The notes below the pieces were generated by a model. It had not been told where the DNA came from. It made no database searches and saw only the letters and a list, made by a program, of their open reading frames with translations. This document shows, in pieces, positions 1 to 10,768 of a DNA stretch of 64,000 nucleotides. The stretch spans positions 1 to 64,000 of the forward strand of contig JAVGVS010000499.1 of assembly GCA_032718565.1 (NCBI GenBank), written 5' to 3'. The position numbers were made by a program, and so were the translations under genes. The stretch's first letter is position 1. Every line of letters starts with the position of its first letter. Source of the stretch: Distichodus sexfasciatus (Eukaryota > Chordata > Actinopteri > Characiformes > Distichodontidae).

Positions 1-95
1 CACACACATATATATACACACACACAAACACACCCACACACGAATACCCACACACCCACAAACACACTCACACACATATACCCACACACACAAAC
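1..95. repeat. (CA)n / (ACACCC)n microsatellite
   Basis: Impure CA tract with TA and CCC interruptions. Confidence 0.9.
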
Positions 96-721
96 CGAAT
101 AACAATTTAGTGTTTTATTTGATTATTTTACATTATTAATGTTGAAAATATTTATTCAAACATTAATTAGATTATCCTCAATGGGGTAAAAGTTGTTAGT
201 TTTTTTTACCCAGACATTTTAAAATGTAAAATTTTAGAGCTGTATTAGCTATTCCTTGATAAAGTAGAACTGTAGTATTTTTGCTTAAGGTTATCATACC
301 TCCAGAATCTCATAGCAGCCGGTGCTTACCTGCCGAACACCAACACTTACCACTATCGACTCTGCTTCTGACAGAGCCGGACATCGATCCGCACAGCTCC
401 AACACACACGCTCAGGTGGGAAATGTAATGACCAGCACCTGGGGAAAAGCTGGACAACCCCGGGGGTTGCGCTGCAGAAAAAATCATCAATACCTTCACA
501 ACTCAACTAACATGTCTAAAAAGAGAAAAAAGCTGATACATGGGAGTGTTTTGTCACGGTCTTTACAAGTACTTTAAATAACGTGCGAAGTAGAGTTTTG
601 AACCTTCACTGGTCTCACGCTTTGATTCGATTATGATTGTCATGTCAACAATTCGATTCCATGTGATATCTCGATGCATTCCATCAATTTTTCTACACTA
701 CTTCACATTGCACGCAGATTG
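96..721. other. No gene seen
   Basis: AT-rich intergenic DNA. Short open frames around 281-577 have no recognisable domains, and the three overlap in different frames. Nothing further was recognised. Confidence 0.5.
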
Positions 722-979
722 GTGAAAGTGTAAAAAAAGTGAGTCATTATTTGTCATTGTGAACACAGCACATAGTGCACCACAACGAAATGTGACCGCT
801 GCTTTTAACCCATTCATGAAGGAGGAGTGGGCAGCTAACGAGGGCAGCGCCCAGGGAGCAGTGCTTGGGGATGGTACCTTGCTCATAGATACCCAGTGGT
901 AACTTTACCGGCCCTGGATTCGAACCTGTGACCTTCTGATCACACGGCGAACACCCTACCGTTACGCCACCAACTGCCC
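722..979 (-). mobile_element. tRNA-derived SINE, family 1, near full length
   Basis: Read on the minus strand it starts GGGCAGTTGGTGGCGTAACG (box A region). It has a box B-like GGTTCGAATCC, then a body with CAAGCACTGCTCCC and GTTAGCTGCCCACT, and ends TTGTCATTGTGAACAC-like (here in + orientation at the left) with TGAAAGTG. At least eight other copies or fragments of the same family are in the window. Confidence 0.85.
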
Positions 980-1505
980 ATAGTTACTACCGGGATGTTC
1001 TTTTTAACTAGGATTTTTATGCCGTAGCCAGAAAATCACCAAGCAATGTCATTATGGTATAATCCAGGGGTTTTCAACTGCTTCTGTCCCAGAGGCCACC
1101 ACTCAGAAAACGTAATGCATGTGGCATGGTAATGCACCCGGCTTGTGTACGGGGCCCTAATGTCCCCACCAATTTCAAAAGCAAACCTACACCCCTGTGC
1201 TTGGGATGAAGTTGGACGAGTAAAAATGATCACTTTTACTGTTACAGGTGTTGGCAGCTTTATGAACTGATATGATGGTAAATTGATGGCCTTTATTCAT
1301 CAACTGCTCTTAAGACAAAATTGGTTATTTTCAGTGGGTTGTCACCAAGATTCACCTTCACCAAAGCTTTTTATTGCTTGAGATTAGTTCTTAAGTAAGA
1401 ACAGAATCTACAAATCCTGAAGAGCACGTCTGTGCAAAACATTAGCGTATTGAGGTTTCTTCAATTGTATCATTGTGGAATATTGCAATATTTAAGAGCA
1501 AATTT
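980..1505. other. No gene; possible DNA-transposon end
   Basis: CAGGGGTTTTCAACTG at about 1066 resembles the end of a hAT-type element, but no partner end was found. The rest is unremarkable AT-rich DNA. Confidence 0.35.
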
Positions 1506-2154
1506 GTGACCCTCCACGGCAAAACCAGTCGCTTGTCGCAAATTTTCAACATTGAGTTATTATGTTTTTATGAAAGGGCATAAATCAAGCTTCAAAACGA
1601 TACCTATATGGAATGAATGGGACGACATATGACTGAGATATCAACATTCAAAGGAGTCGGGTTTCTCCTGTCACGCCAAGTGAGAAACGGAGAAATCTGC
1701 CTTTGAAGTTGACTATCGACGTAGCACTCACAGACGCTTGGTGCGGTCGCGGCTACGTTTGTATTTACGGTAGCCTACGCTGCATTCACAGCCACACGGA
1801 TAGCCTACCTGCGTTAGGTTAACTGAACTCGGGAGACGAAGATGGATTCCGGAGAAATATCTTCACGCTAGTCAACCAGTGGATTTACCGTAAATATTGA
1901 AGTAAAGCGGTCAAAACAAGAAACTTTTAACATTCTGCTGGAACTGAATTCCTCACCTCAAGAAAGTCACGTTTTTAGGATGGAAAGGGTAAGTTTTTCA
2001 GCCAAATTTATTCACAACAGTACAGTATAGACCTTCCACTGTTTCAAAACACTAAAAACAAAAAATCCAAACTTTTACCCCACGCAACATAAACGGTCGT
2101 TTTTCTCGGAAACCTCCGTTGCGACAAGTGACTGGTTTTGCTGTGGGGGGTCAC
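1506..2154 (+). mobile_element. Non-autonomous DNA transposon (649 bp), GTGACCC termini, copy 1
   Basis: The left end GTGACCCTCCACGGCAAAAC and the right end GGTTTTGCTGTGGGGGGTCAC are inverted repeats that extend about 35 bp inward (through CTTGTCGCAA). The element is flanked by ATTT at 1502-1505 and 2155-2158, a 4-bp target duplication. A second copy lies at 46101-46731 in the opposite orientation. There is no open frame of note. The superfamily is unassigned. Confidence 0.85.
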
Positions 2155-2158
2155 ATTT

Positions 2159-3055
2159 AAGGAAAAAATGAAGAAAATATTTGTGAATGAAACCCAATGA
2201 GTTTAAAAGTGTGCTACTGGTAAGTCTCTCAGAATGTCGCCCTGACTTACATTATTTTACTATTTTATACTTGTGTGGGATATGAGTGTGTTTCTGTTTT
2301 AGACAATGAAAAATCAGAAAACAACTTGATTTCGCTTTTTAATTTTAATTAACAAAATAAATAAAACCATGTTTTTTGGTTTTAACGTGAAAAACGAATG
2401 AGCGAATGGTTGCATATGTTTGGTTTAAACTCACGGTCCACAACAATGCCCAGATTTCTTGCTTTCCTTGTAGCGGGTGATAATGGAATTCTCAAACGAG
2501 TCTTCCTCCCTCTTCTCTCTCTGAGAGGTGTGAAAGTTAATAAGTAGAGACAGCTGATGCTTGTATAATTGCTCTGTGCTGCTTTGTTGGATCTGTGACA
2601 CGTTTGGAAGGAGATAGGGCTGCGTAATAATGCCCTCAATTCACTATCACGATTAATTCTGATTCTGATTAATTTTCCATTAACTGACCAGCTCTAGAAG
2701 GAGGCCTCAGTGTTTTGTCCCACTCTCTTCCCTCTACCATCCTCACGACATCACTCAACCTGATTTTTATTTACCTCTCTAACAAGGGTCCGGGCAGGAC
2801 ACCTCTGACAAGGAGGGACGCGGCAGATTGGGGCAAGGGTGGCACAGGGATCTTGCAGGTGCATCATGGGAAATGGACGGCCTTGCCATGTTGGGGTGGA
2901 GGAACGCAACCCCCCGCAGAGTTGGTGGAGGCTGTGCCAGCTGTTCGGAGTGGGGCGAGGGGCGAGGAGACGCAGGTGGGCTACGTGCCTGGGACGGGTG
3001 GGAGAGAGGCGAAGCTGACCTTCATCTGATTCAAAGGAAGTTACAGTATATTTGT
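2159..3055. other. No gene seen
   Basis: AT-rich to 2700, then a GC-rich patch at 2790-3020 with overlapping open frames (2715-3029 and 2828-3280). These share no recognisable motif, run into repeat DNA and are judged chance. Confidence 0.45.
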
Positions 3056-4241
3056 GTCCACTTTAATAGGAACCCCTACTTTGTACTCTTACACCGGGGA
3101 TGTGCATTTCTCCAAGATGATCCGATATGTATCAAGGTACATGGAGTTGTAAGATCACAGTCGGGATCCGGGAGACAGTGGCTCTTTCCCAATAGAGTCG
3201 CACGCATGGAAGACTCTCGTTCCATGTGTTCCATCTCATTCTCGTATACAGTACTGTGCAAAAGTTTTAGGCAGGTGTGAAAAAATGCTGTAAACAAAGA
3301 ATGCTTTCAAAAATGGAAGTGTTAATCATTTATTTTCATCAATCAACAAAATGCAGTGAATGAACAAAAGAGAAATCTAAATCAAATCAATATTTGGTGT
3401 GACCACCCTTTGCCTTCAAAACAGCATCAATTCTTCTAGGTACACTTGCACACAGTTTTTGAAGGAACTCGGCTGGTAGGTTGTTGCAAACATCTTGGAG
3501 AACTAACCACAGATCTATAATCCTATAATCCTACAAAATAATATAATGACTATAATCCTACAAAACCCCTGACTTTGTGCAAGTGTACCTATAAGAACTG
3601 ATGCTGGTTTGAAGGCAAAAGGTAGTAACACCAAATATTGATTTGATTTAGATTTTTCTTTTGTTCGCTCACTTTGCATTTTGTAAATTGATAAAAATAA
3701 ACAATCATTATTTATATTTCTGAACGCATTCTTTGTTTACAGCATTTTTTCACACCTGCCTAAAACTTTTGCACAGTACTGTACATATATATATCCTGTC
3801 CTATATATGTAGGGCAGGCAGGTGTGACATGTTGTAAAGCAGTCAAATTTTGTAGTTCTTTTTGTGTAGTCGCATAGTGCCGGTGCAGGCGTTGCAGACG
3901 CTCTCAAGGCGTAACTGAACCTATTGTACCATCAGAATGATCTTGAAAATATAGTTTGAAGGCTGAAAAACAACACAGTGTTACTTTAAAATCACACAGA
4001 TATGTATTCTTTCAACTTTGTAAGTGAACTATAAGAAAATATTAATATTGAGATCGCAATATGAATTTGTGACAATATCGCCAGCCCTTATTTGGCTCAC
4101 ATTTATTATAAACTGTAATAAAATTGTTCAAAGGATCATTTATGATTTTTTTCTTAAAGCAATATTTATGAATTAATGTTAAGTATCGAGTTCAGATCTT
4201 AGAGCAACAAGGAGGGGCTTCCTAATAAAGTGGCCGGAATG
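3056..4241. mobile_element. DNA element with CCACTTTATTAGGAA-type inverted ends, split by a Tc1-like insertion
   Basis: CCACTTTAATAGGAACCCC (from 3058) and GGGGCTTCCTAATAAAGTGG (to 4233) are inverted ends of a dispersed repeat type common in fish. The Tc1-like element at 3249-3781 lies between them. The remaining interior is AT-rich and non-coding. Confidence 0.6.
3249..3781. mobile_element. Tc1/mariner-like element, non-autonomous, long inverted repeats
   Basis: The ends CAGTACTGTGCAAAAG and CTTTTGCACAGTACTG are flanked by TA (3247-3248 and 3782-3783), the Tc1 target duplication. The arms stay largely complementary for about 200 bp, including CAAAACAGCATCAATTCTTC near 3417 and its inverted counterpart near 3597-3620. 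It has no transposase frame; it is a 533-bp internally deleted or foldback derivative. Confidence 0.85.
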
Positions 4242-5269
4242 TTTTACACCACACAGGTCAAGACAACGTCAGAAGTTGGATGTGCAAAACGTTTCCCAAA
4301 CTGGCCTGCTAAGTCATTTTAATGTCATGGGTAAAACGAGTAAGAGAGGAAGCGTTTTGTAGAGGTAAATTAATGGGGAATAAATAATTCAAGCGATCGA
4401 TACGGGACTAAAAATGACTCGGCGGTGGATTCTGCTCCTCTGTGAGTAGAGGCCCAGCGCCCCAGTGCCCACCGTGGCTGCCGTATGTGTGTGTGATGGA
4501 TGTGTGTGGACAGCGTGGTGTGACAGATGAGCGCCTGGCGGTGGTGGTGGTGGGAGGGGGGGGGTCAAGGTCGGTGCTGGGGTTGCGAGGGGGTGAGCAG
4601 CCGAACTTCAATCTCCCACTTGTGCTGAGTGATGTCATAAATCAGGGCGGCCACAGCTTTCGAGGTGGGGACGGCGGGGTGAGAAGTTGGAGTTATGACC
4701 TCCTACATCTCCACCAAACCCTCCTTATCACTTCCCCAAATCCTCCTCCCCGCCTCCACAAACAATACGGCGGCCGGACTCACATCGGGTTATTTTTGAG
4801 CGAATGTTGAGTAAGTAAACTTTATGTAGCACTTTGAAATAGCACTTTAAAGACAGACAAAGTGCTTTACAAATGCCAAAAGAAAATGCCAAAAAAAATC
4901 ACGAAATGAATAAAAAATTATTATCGACCAATTATCAGCCATAGCCAGTCAACGTTAATGCCTTGTTGTCACTCACGCCACACTCACACATGGGCACAGT
5001 GTGAAACTCCAAGAAGGAGAAGAGGAGAGTTTCAGCTGAGCTTGCTGTTAGTAAAAATCTAAATTTTGCCAGGTTTATTTTATTGATTTAATTTTTGGGG
5101 GGGTTACAAATATCAGTTATCGGAACTGTTAACTAGCAACAGCAAATTGGGGACGTTACCAGCTTAACTAATTTTTTTCAGTAGCTTGTCACTTTGAAAA
5201 TACTGCAGCTTTTCTGGTAGTGATGTAGTTTGACAAAATATTGAAACAAAAAAAACATTTTATATGTTA
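4242..5269. other. No gene; contains an element fragment
   Basis: 4440-4600 is G-rich with TGG/GGT runs. 4925-5140 matches the interior and 3' end of the GTCGACCGATTATCGG family (CCAGTCAACGTTAATGCCTT and TATCAGTTATCGGAACTG; compare 42129-42500). No coding evidence. Confidence 0.5.
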
Positions 5270-5585
5270 AGGCTGGGCGATACGACCACAAATCAATATC
5301 ACGATTATTTAACATTTTACCTTTATTATGATTAATTAATTAATGAGCAATTATTTTGTTTTCTGTTTGTTTTGCCACTCGTAGCTCACAAACAAGGTTT
5401 GGACTATACATATGCTCAAAATAAATCTGCGTTATTTCTCTGCTTTCGTAACAGAATTCTGTAAAAAAACAAACAAACAAAAAAAAGAATAGAATAGATA
5501 ATAGAATTATTCAGAAGAATCATCATGGGCATGACCACAGCGAATAAAGGTTTCAATGAATTTTCGATTAACTGTCCAACCCCAC
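5270..5585. mobile_element. hAT-like non-autonomous element, GCTGGGCGATACGACC family, copy 1
   Basis: The left end is AAGGCTGGGCGATACGACC and the right end TTTCGATTAACTGTCCAACCCC. Related copies are at 13021-13545, 44909-45030 and 34985-35102. Family assignment is by end sequence only; no clear target duplication here. Confidence 0.6.
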
Positions 5586-5934
5586 TTTAACAAGAGGTGT
5601 ATTTTTAACTAGTAGGTCTTGGTGATTGGTGTTAAATTGGTGGAAGTGGGATCTGATAGGCTACCGCGCCCACGCAGCATGCACTCATTGCGTCACAGCG
5701 TGTTCCTGGCACTTGCAAGACGGAGTTAACTTCGGCCAAGATGAAAACCAGAATCTATGGCCAAAATTTATGTGGGAAAATTTGGTCCTCTTAATGGTCA
5801 TTATTCATGGTGCACACACATTTGCATATGAAATGCCTGGACTTTCAGGCTTTGTGTTAGGGTTAGGGCTGGACATTGTTCAAAAATTTTCAAAAGCAAT
5901 TTTCAGTCACTTAATCCAATAGGGGTCGAGGGGT
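5586..5934. other. No gene seen
   Basis: Unremarkable sequence. The 98-codon frame at 5626-5922 lacks any known motif. Confidence 0.4.
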
Positions 5935-6215
5935 CCAGTGCCCATCGTGGGACTTTGGGTGCAAGGCAGGCGCATGAACACACTTATTCACATGTATTGG
6001 GGTAATTTAGAGTCACCAGTTAAACTACAGCAGATACTTTTGGACTGTGGGAGGAAATCGTAGCACCTGAAGAAAACACACGCAAACACGCGCAGAGCAC
6101 ACCACCTCCACACACAAAAAAGACCCCACGATTGACTCGGGGCTCAAACCCAGGACCTTCTTGCTGCAAGGCCACAGCACTAACCGCAACGTCGCTGTGC
6201 CGCCAAATGTTACAG
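5935..6215. repeat. Dispersed vertebrate retroelement-type repeat
   Basis: Contains TTTAGAGTCACCAGTTAAAC, TTTTGGACTGTGGGAGGAAA and CAGGACCTTCTTGCTGCAAGG, phrases of a very common fish repeat that ends in ...GCTGTGCCGCC. A second partial copy is at 33805-33960. Whether it is LINE- or SINE-derived is not decided here. Confidence 0.65.
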
Positions 6216-6341
6216 CAAAAATGTTTATTTTCTTCACACTGGGGCATTCAAAGCAGTTTAGATTCTAATTACAAGTATGCAGCAGAATTATTAAGCACCA
6301 AAGTTTGGCACCCGGCCCTAGTTAAGTTCTGGTTTAGTTTA

Positions 6342-6570
6342 CGTGAAAGAAAAAGTGAGTGATTATTTGTTATTGTGAACACACCACAGTACAGCACACA
6401 GTGCACCACAACGAAATCTGACATCTGTATTTTATCCACCCATGAAGGAGCAGTGGGCAATTGACATGAGTAGTGCTTGGCGATGGTACCTTGCTCAGGA
6501 GTACCACAGTGGTACCTTTATCAGTCTGGGATTCGAACGGGGCAAACGCCCCAAATACCAGCTGCAGACT
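6342..6570 (-). mobile_element. tRNA-derived SINE, family 1, degraded
   Basis: Same order of blocks as 722-979: GTGAGTGATTATTTG, GTGCACCACAACGAAAT, CATGAAGGAGCAGTGGGC, GTAGTGCTTGGCGATGGTAC, then GGGATTCGAAC. The promoter half is eroded. Confidence 0.75.
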
Positions 6571-7659
6571 TAAGGGTTTTGTGTAACCCTATCTCCAATA
6601 ATAATCCAGTCCTAACCATAATCTAATCCTATATAATGCACTAAAACAGACTCAGCGCATGTCCAATGTCCTCACTTTACACCTCTAATGGAGTCAGACA
6701 TTTCAGCACAAACCATAATGGAATCAGTCCTGATCTCTCTCTCTCACACACACACAAACACACACACACACAAACACACACAACGCTGCACTAATTCCTT
6801 TGAGAGCGCATTACATGTGCATCGGAGGTGGTGTTGTAGTTGAATTCTCTGTGGCTCGGTGCAGTTCTTTGGGTAAAATCTCCCCTGTGGAATAAGGTGC
6901 TGTATGGTTTACACCTGCTCTACAGCAGTCTCATAGCACCTGTCTCAAAGGACCAACATGCCAAAATGTGAAATTTCTGCATCGTTTGTTCATTTGGAAT
7001 TGAATACTGAAAGAAGAGTTTTGGTTTTTGATTTGAAAAATGAATCAACGAATGAGGTACAGATTCTGTTCTCTCATAGTTTTTGAAGTTGTTTTGACCT
7101 GTGGGTTCCTTTAGGGCTTCTGTACATACGAGATGTTGAGATGTCATTTACATAGAACCATGAACCACAACCTACATAAGCACACCAACCTACACCTGCA
7201 GGCTGTTTATATTGATGTAAAAATGCAACATTTATTTCCCAAAAAACAGGCCAGTGCATCATTTTCAAAAATTTCTATGAGAAAATCAGTATGAGTCTTA
7301 AAATCATCCAGGATTCCTCATATTTTATGCTGATTTATGTTCATAACAAATTCTCTTTTATTTATACAACTCATCATCGTAGCATGTGAATAGCTCTGGT
7401 TGTTTTGTGGATCTGACAGCAGCAGCAGTGTGGAGGTGTGCAGGCGTTTCAGGGCTCACACACATGCCAGCATGGAAAAAAAAGAGAAGGATGATGGAAC
7501 GTTTTTCCTAATCCCTCGCGAAAGTGAAGTGTGCACACTTCACGAACTGCCGAGTCCGTTCGATCTGGCTACAGACGGTGTGTGTGTGTGTGTGTGTACT
7601 TCATCTGTTTGTCACCTCTACAAACTGGAAAAAGGAGACAGAGCGGAGACTGTTTCATC
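6571..7659. other. No gene; (CA)n at 6745-6785 and (GT)n at 7578-7598
   Basis: Besides the microsatellites, nothing recognisable. The 112-codon frame at 7400-7738 spans a (GT)n and a transposon end and is not treated as coding. Confidence 0.45.
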
Positions 7660-7885
7660 TAGAGATATAATGAAACATCGATGGACATCAATGCATCGAT
7701 TCAATGATCAAAATGTGATATCACCACGTCCCTTATGATAAGATTTTGATTTGATTCAATTCAGAAGGCAGCGAACGATATGAGACAAGATCACAACATT
7801 TTGGTCCAATGCTCTGTGCTCGTTGATCACCGAATTGATGTATTGATGTAGATCGATGTATCGCTACACCACTAGGCCCATCGTT
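7660..7885. mobile_element. hAT-like element, GGTGTAACGATACATCGAT family, partial
   Basis: ATGCATCGATTCAATGATC near the left and TGATGTAGATCGATGTATCGC followed by TACACCACTA at the right. Relatives are at 30885-31025, 36318-36516 and 37807-38112. Confidence 0.5.
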
Positions 7886-8394
7886 TCTGTCTCCCAGAAG
7901 ATGAGTGTAACAGGAGGGATTTGTGTGTGTGTCCCTCGCTTCATCATTGTCTTCATCGCAGTTCAGGGCCGCTTTATGATTCAGGGGGAACGAGGCTGGT
8001 GTTTTTACGCAGTGTGACAGGCGTGCTGTGTCTCTGCCTTTATTTAATTCATCAAAGTGGTGCAACCTAGATCCGCACGCAGCGTCGCTGAATTATGGAG
8101 CGCTACAACATCGGAGCACCGGGAACGCCATGGACAAACAGAGCCGGCTCCGTTTGCTGGTGTTTATCTGTTTCTGATGTGCACCTGTGCCTTCTTCTCC
8201 TCCTTTCTTTCTCTTTCTCTGTGTATCTCTTTATCTGGATTAAGTAAACTGTTACTCTCAAGGGATCACTCTACCCAAAATTACTCCAAGCATTCACTCA
8301 CTGTTAGCCATGTCAGTGTTTTTCGGGAGAAAAGTCGCACGATGTTTTTCTAGGTGTAGATCTTAATAGCTGTAGAGTTACAAAGTCCAGGACA
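7886..8394. other. No gene seen
   Basis: Mixed-composition flank of the CT-rich array. No recognisable feature. Confidence 0.4.
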
Positions 8395-9605
8395 GACTCT
8401 TACTGTCTCTCTTTCACTCATTCTCTGTGTCTCTCTCTCTTTCTCTCTCTCTGACTCACACTTTTACTCACTCATTTAGACCCTTCTTCATTCCTGACTC
8501 ATTCTGTTCTTACTCACATTTTATTCTTCTCCCTACCTCACTCACTCACTCATTCACACAATTTATTTTTCCCCCACCTCATTTAAGCACTCATTTTCTT
8601 TTTTCTCTACCCCATTCACTCTTTTATATTTTCTTCTTCTAACTCATTGATAGATTTTCTTCTTCCCCTAACTCACTCATTTTTTAATTCCACCACCTCC
8701 CTCCCTCCCTCCCTCCCTCACTCACTCATTTTCTTCTTATCTCTCACAATATTCTTCACTCTCATTTTACATTTGCAGCGTTTATCAGACACTCCAGATA
8801 CACATTCTTTCACTCACTCACTCACTCACTCATTCACTCACACTTTCCTTCCCTCCCTCACTCACTCACTCACTCACTCACACTCCTCCTCCCATTTCTC
8901 TCCCAAATCCTTCTCCTTCCATTGCTCCATCACTGATTCACTCTTTGAATCCATCGCTCAGCTAGTAGATCTCCTATTTACAGAGGCATTCTCTCACTCA
9001 ATTACTCATTCATTCACACACACACATTCATCTTCCCTCACTCACTCGCACACTCTCTCCCCTTCCCTCATAAACCCTTCTCCTTCCATCACTCCATCTC
9101 TCACTGATTTACCAATCATTTCCTATACATTTCCTAATTACAAATGCTCTCACTCACTCCATTTATTCACACACATTTACATTCCCTCACTCACTCACTC
9201 ACTCACACTCTCTCTCCCCTTCCCTCATAAACCCTTCTCCTTCCATCACTCCATCTCTCACTGATTTACCAATCATTTCCTATACACTTCCTAATTACAA
9301 ACATGCTCTCACTCACTCCTTCATTTATTCACACATTTACATTCCCTCACTCACTCACTCACTCACTCACTCACACACTCTCTCCCCTTCCCTCATAAAC
9401 CCTTCTCTTTCCATCACTCCATTTCTCACTGATTCCCCCTCACTCACTGACACTCTCTTCTCCTCTAACACTCTTCCCCTTCACTCTCTTTTCAGTTCTT
9501 TCCTGTACATTTCCTAATTAGAGACATGTTCTCACTCACTCACTCACTCACTCATTCCTTTTCTCTCAAAACCTCTTCTCCTTCCATCACTTTGTCGATC
9601 ACTGA
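8395..9605 (+). repeat. TCTC/TCAC arrays with a higher-order repeat of about 150 bp
   Basis: Simple (TCTC)n and (TCAC)n runs alternate with a longer unit seen near 8880, 9035, 9190 and 9355. Each of these has CTCCCCTTCCCTCATAAACC or a variant, CTTCCATCACTCCATCTCTC, TTTCCTAATTACAAA and then TTTATTCACACACATTTACA or a variant. The long Ser/His/Thr frames over it are compositional artefacts. It lies directly upstream of xylt1 exon 1. Confidence 0.85.
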
Positions 9606-9657
9606 TTCGCTGTTTCCCTCCCTCTGTCTCCGCTAGAGGGGGCACTTTTTCACGTGC

Positions 9658-9705
<48 letters not shown>

Positions 9706-9779
9706 ATCCGAAGCCCTTGCCAGCTCTCCGCCTCCCTCCCTCCTTCTCTCTCTCTCTCTCCCTCTCACACACTCACATT

Positions 9780-9810
<31 letters not shown>

Positions 9811-9903
9811 CCTCACGCTCCCCGGCAGTATTCTTCTCTCTCCCTCTCTCTTTTCTCTCCCTCTTCTCTCTTCTCTCCCTCTTTCCCTCTCGGCGTGTGT
9901 GTG
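9600..9903 (+). promoter_or_regulatory. Probable xylt1 5' UTR/promoter flank, CT-rich
   Basis: Immediately upstream of the start codon are a (TC)n run (9661-9702), a (CA)n run (about 9781-9802) and a further CT-rich stretch. An E-box CACGTG lies at 9651-9656. A CTCF-like but imperfect word, CCGCTAGAGGGGGCAC, lies at 9630-9645. No TATA box is evident. Assignment as promoter or 5' UTR rests on position only. Confidence 0.4.
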
Positions 9904-10203
9904 ATGATGTGGTGCGCTCGCAGGCTGGCTCGTCGCTCCCGCTCGGTTCTGGTCGCGGCGCTCACGGTGCTGCTGCTGCAGACGCTGCTGGTGTGGAACT
10001 TCAGCAGTCTGGACTCGGCGGGGGACGCTGCTGGCGGAGGAGACGGTACCGGTACCGGCGGCGGTGTCGGCGGCGGCGGCGGCAGGGAGAAGAGGGATCG
10101 GATCGGCACCGACACCGCCGCCAGCCACAACCCGAGGAGCGACGCACACCGGCGGCGGCAAGAGCGCCCCGGACACGCCGCGGGTCCCCGCGCGCACCAG
10201 CCG
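9904..10203 (+). CDS. xylt1: xylosyltransferase 1, exon 1 (N-terminal tail, signal anchor, Gly-rich stem)
   Basis: This exon encodes 100 codons of the N-terminus of protein xylosyltransferase 1, a type II Golgi membrane enzyme that starts glycosaminoglycan assembly by transferring xylose from UDP-xylose to Ser of core proteins. Residues 4-13 (CARRLARRSR) are the basic cytoplasmic tail, residues 14-31 (VLVAALTVLLLQTLLVW) form the signal anchor, and NFSSLDS follows. This stretch is nearly identical to mammalian XYLT1. Next comes a Gly-rich stem with GGC-type codons (about 10025-10085) and an Arg/His-rich tail. Two adjacent ATGs (9904 and 9907) are possible starts; the upstream in-frame codons are GTG/TGT. 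The exon ends CAGCCG|GTAAGC in phase 0. The frame is fully open and the region is CpG-rich, unlike the flanking DNA. The first ATG was chosen by position only. Confidence 0.93.
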
Positions 10204-10309
10204 GTAAGCATCCGATCCGAACCGAGTCGAACTGATCCGGAGCGATTCGGTATAATAACGGGCCCGTGCGCGCCTCCGTTACCGCCGCCGCCTCCTCCTC
10301 ACTCCGCGG

Positions 10310-10540
10310 TGTTGCGATTATGTTGCGATTTTGTAGCGATTTTTGTTGGGAATATGTTGCAATTTTCTGCCGGTTTTGTTGTCGTTATGTTGCGATTTGG
10401 TAGCAGTTTTCCTGCTGTTACGTTGCGGTTCCGAAGCAGTTCGTGTCGTGATTTTGTAGCAATTTTGGGACAATTTTGGGGTTAATGTTGTTGCGATTTT
10501 GTAGCGATTTAATTGCGATTATGTTGCGTTTTTCCTGCGT
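10310..10540 (+). repeat. Degenerate minisatellite of TTGTAGCGATTTTG / GTTGCGATTATG units
   Basis: At least nine variants of a GTTGCGATTNTGTAGCGATT motif are strung together at the 5' end of intron 1. The region is CpG-rich at its left edge. Confidence 0.75.
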
Positions 10541-10718
10541 GTCTGCCGCGTGTCTCCTCGCTGTTCCCGGTTATTCGGGTTCATTTTCACGACGCAGATG
10601 TGAGACGTGATGTTTGTGCGCGTTTGTGTTCCGATTCCGAGCCGATTTCCGTGGAGACACAGTTAGCGACTTTACAGCACTGTGCCCTTCTCCATATGAG
10701 TCTGGCACTGCCCAGCTG

Positions 10719-10768
<50 letters not shown>

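Noticed and set aside
722..979. Functional tRNA gene
   Set aside because: Box A and B-like words belong to a repeated SINE with a long unrelated body; no cloverleaf with paired acceptor stem was seen. The same applies to 51401.
8647..9264. 205-codon Ser/His/Thr-rich frame
   Set aside because: Produced by TCAC and TCTC repeats that lack stop codons.
9630..9645. CTCF site next to the promoter
   Set aside because: CCGCTAGAGGGGGCAC resembles the motif but has extra G residues and fails to align cleanly; kept only as a note.
9544..10235. Antisense and alternative frames over exon 1 (up to 193 codons)
   Set aside because: Shadows of the GC-rich exon and the flanking TC/CA tracts; only the 9904 frame matches a known protein.
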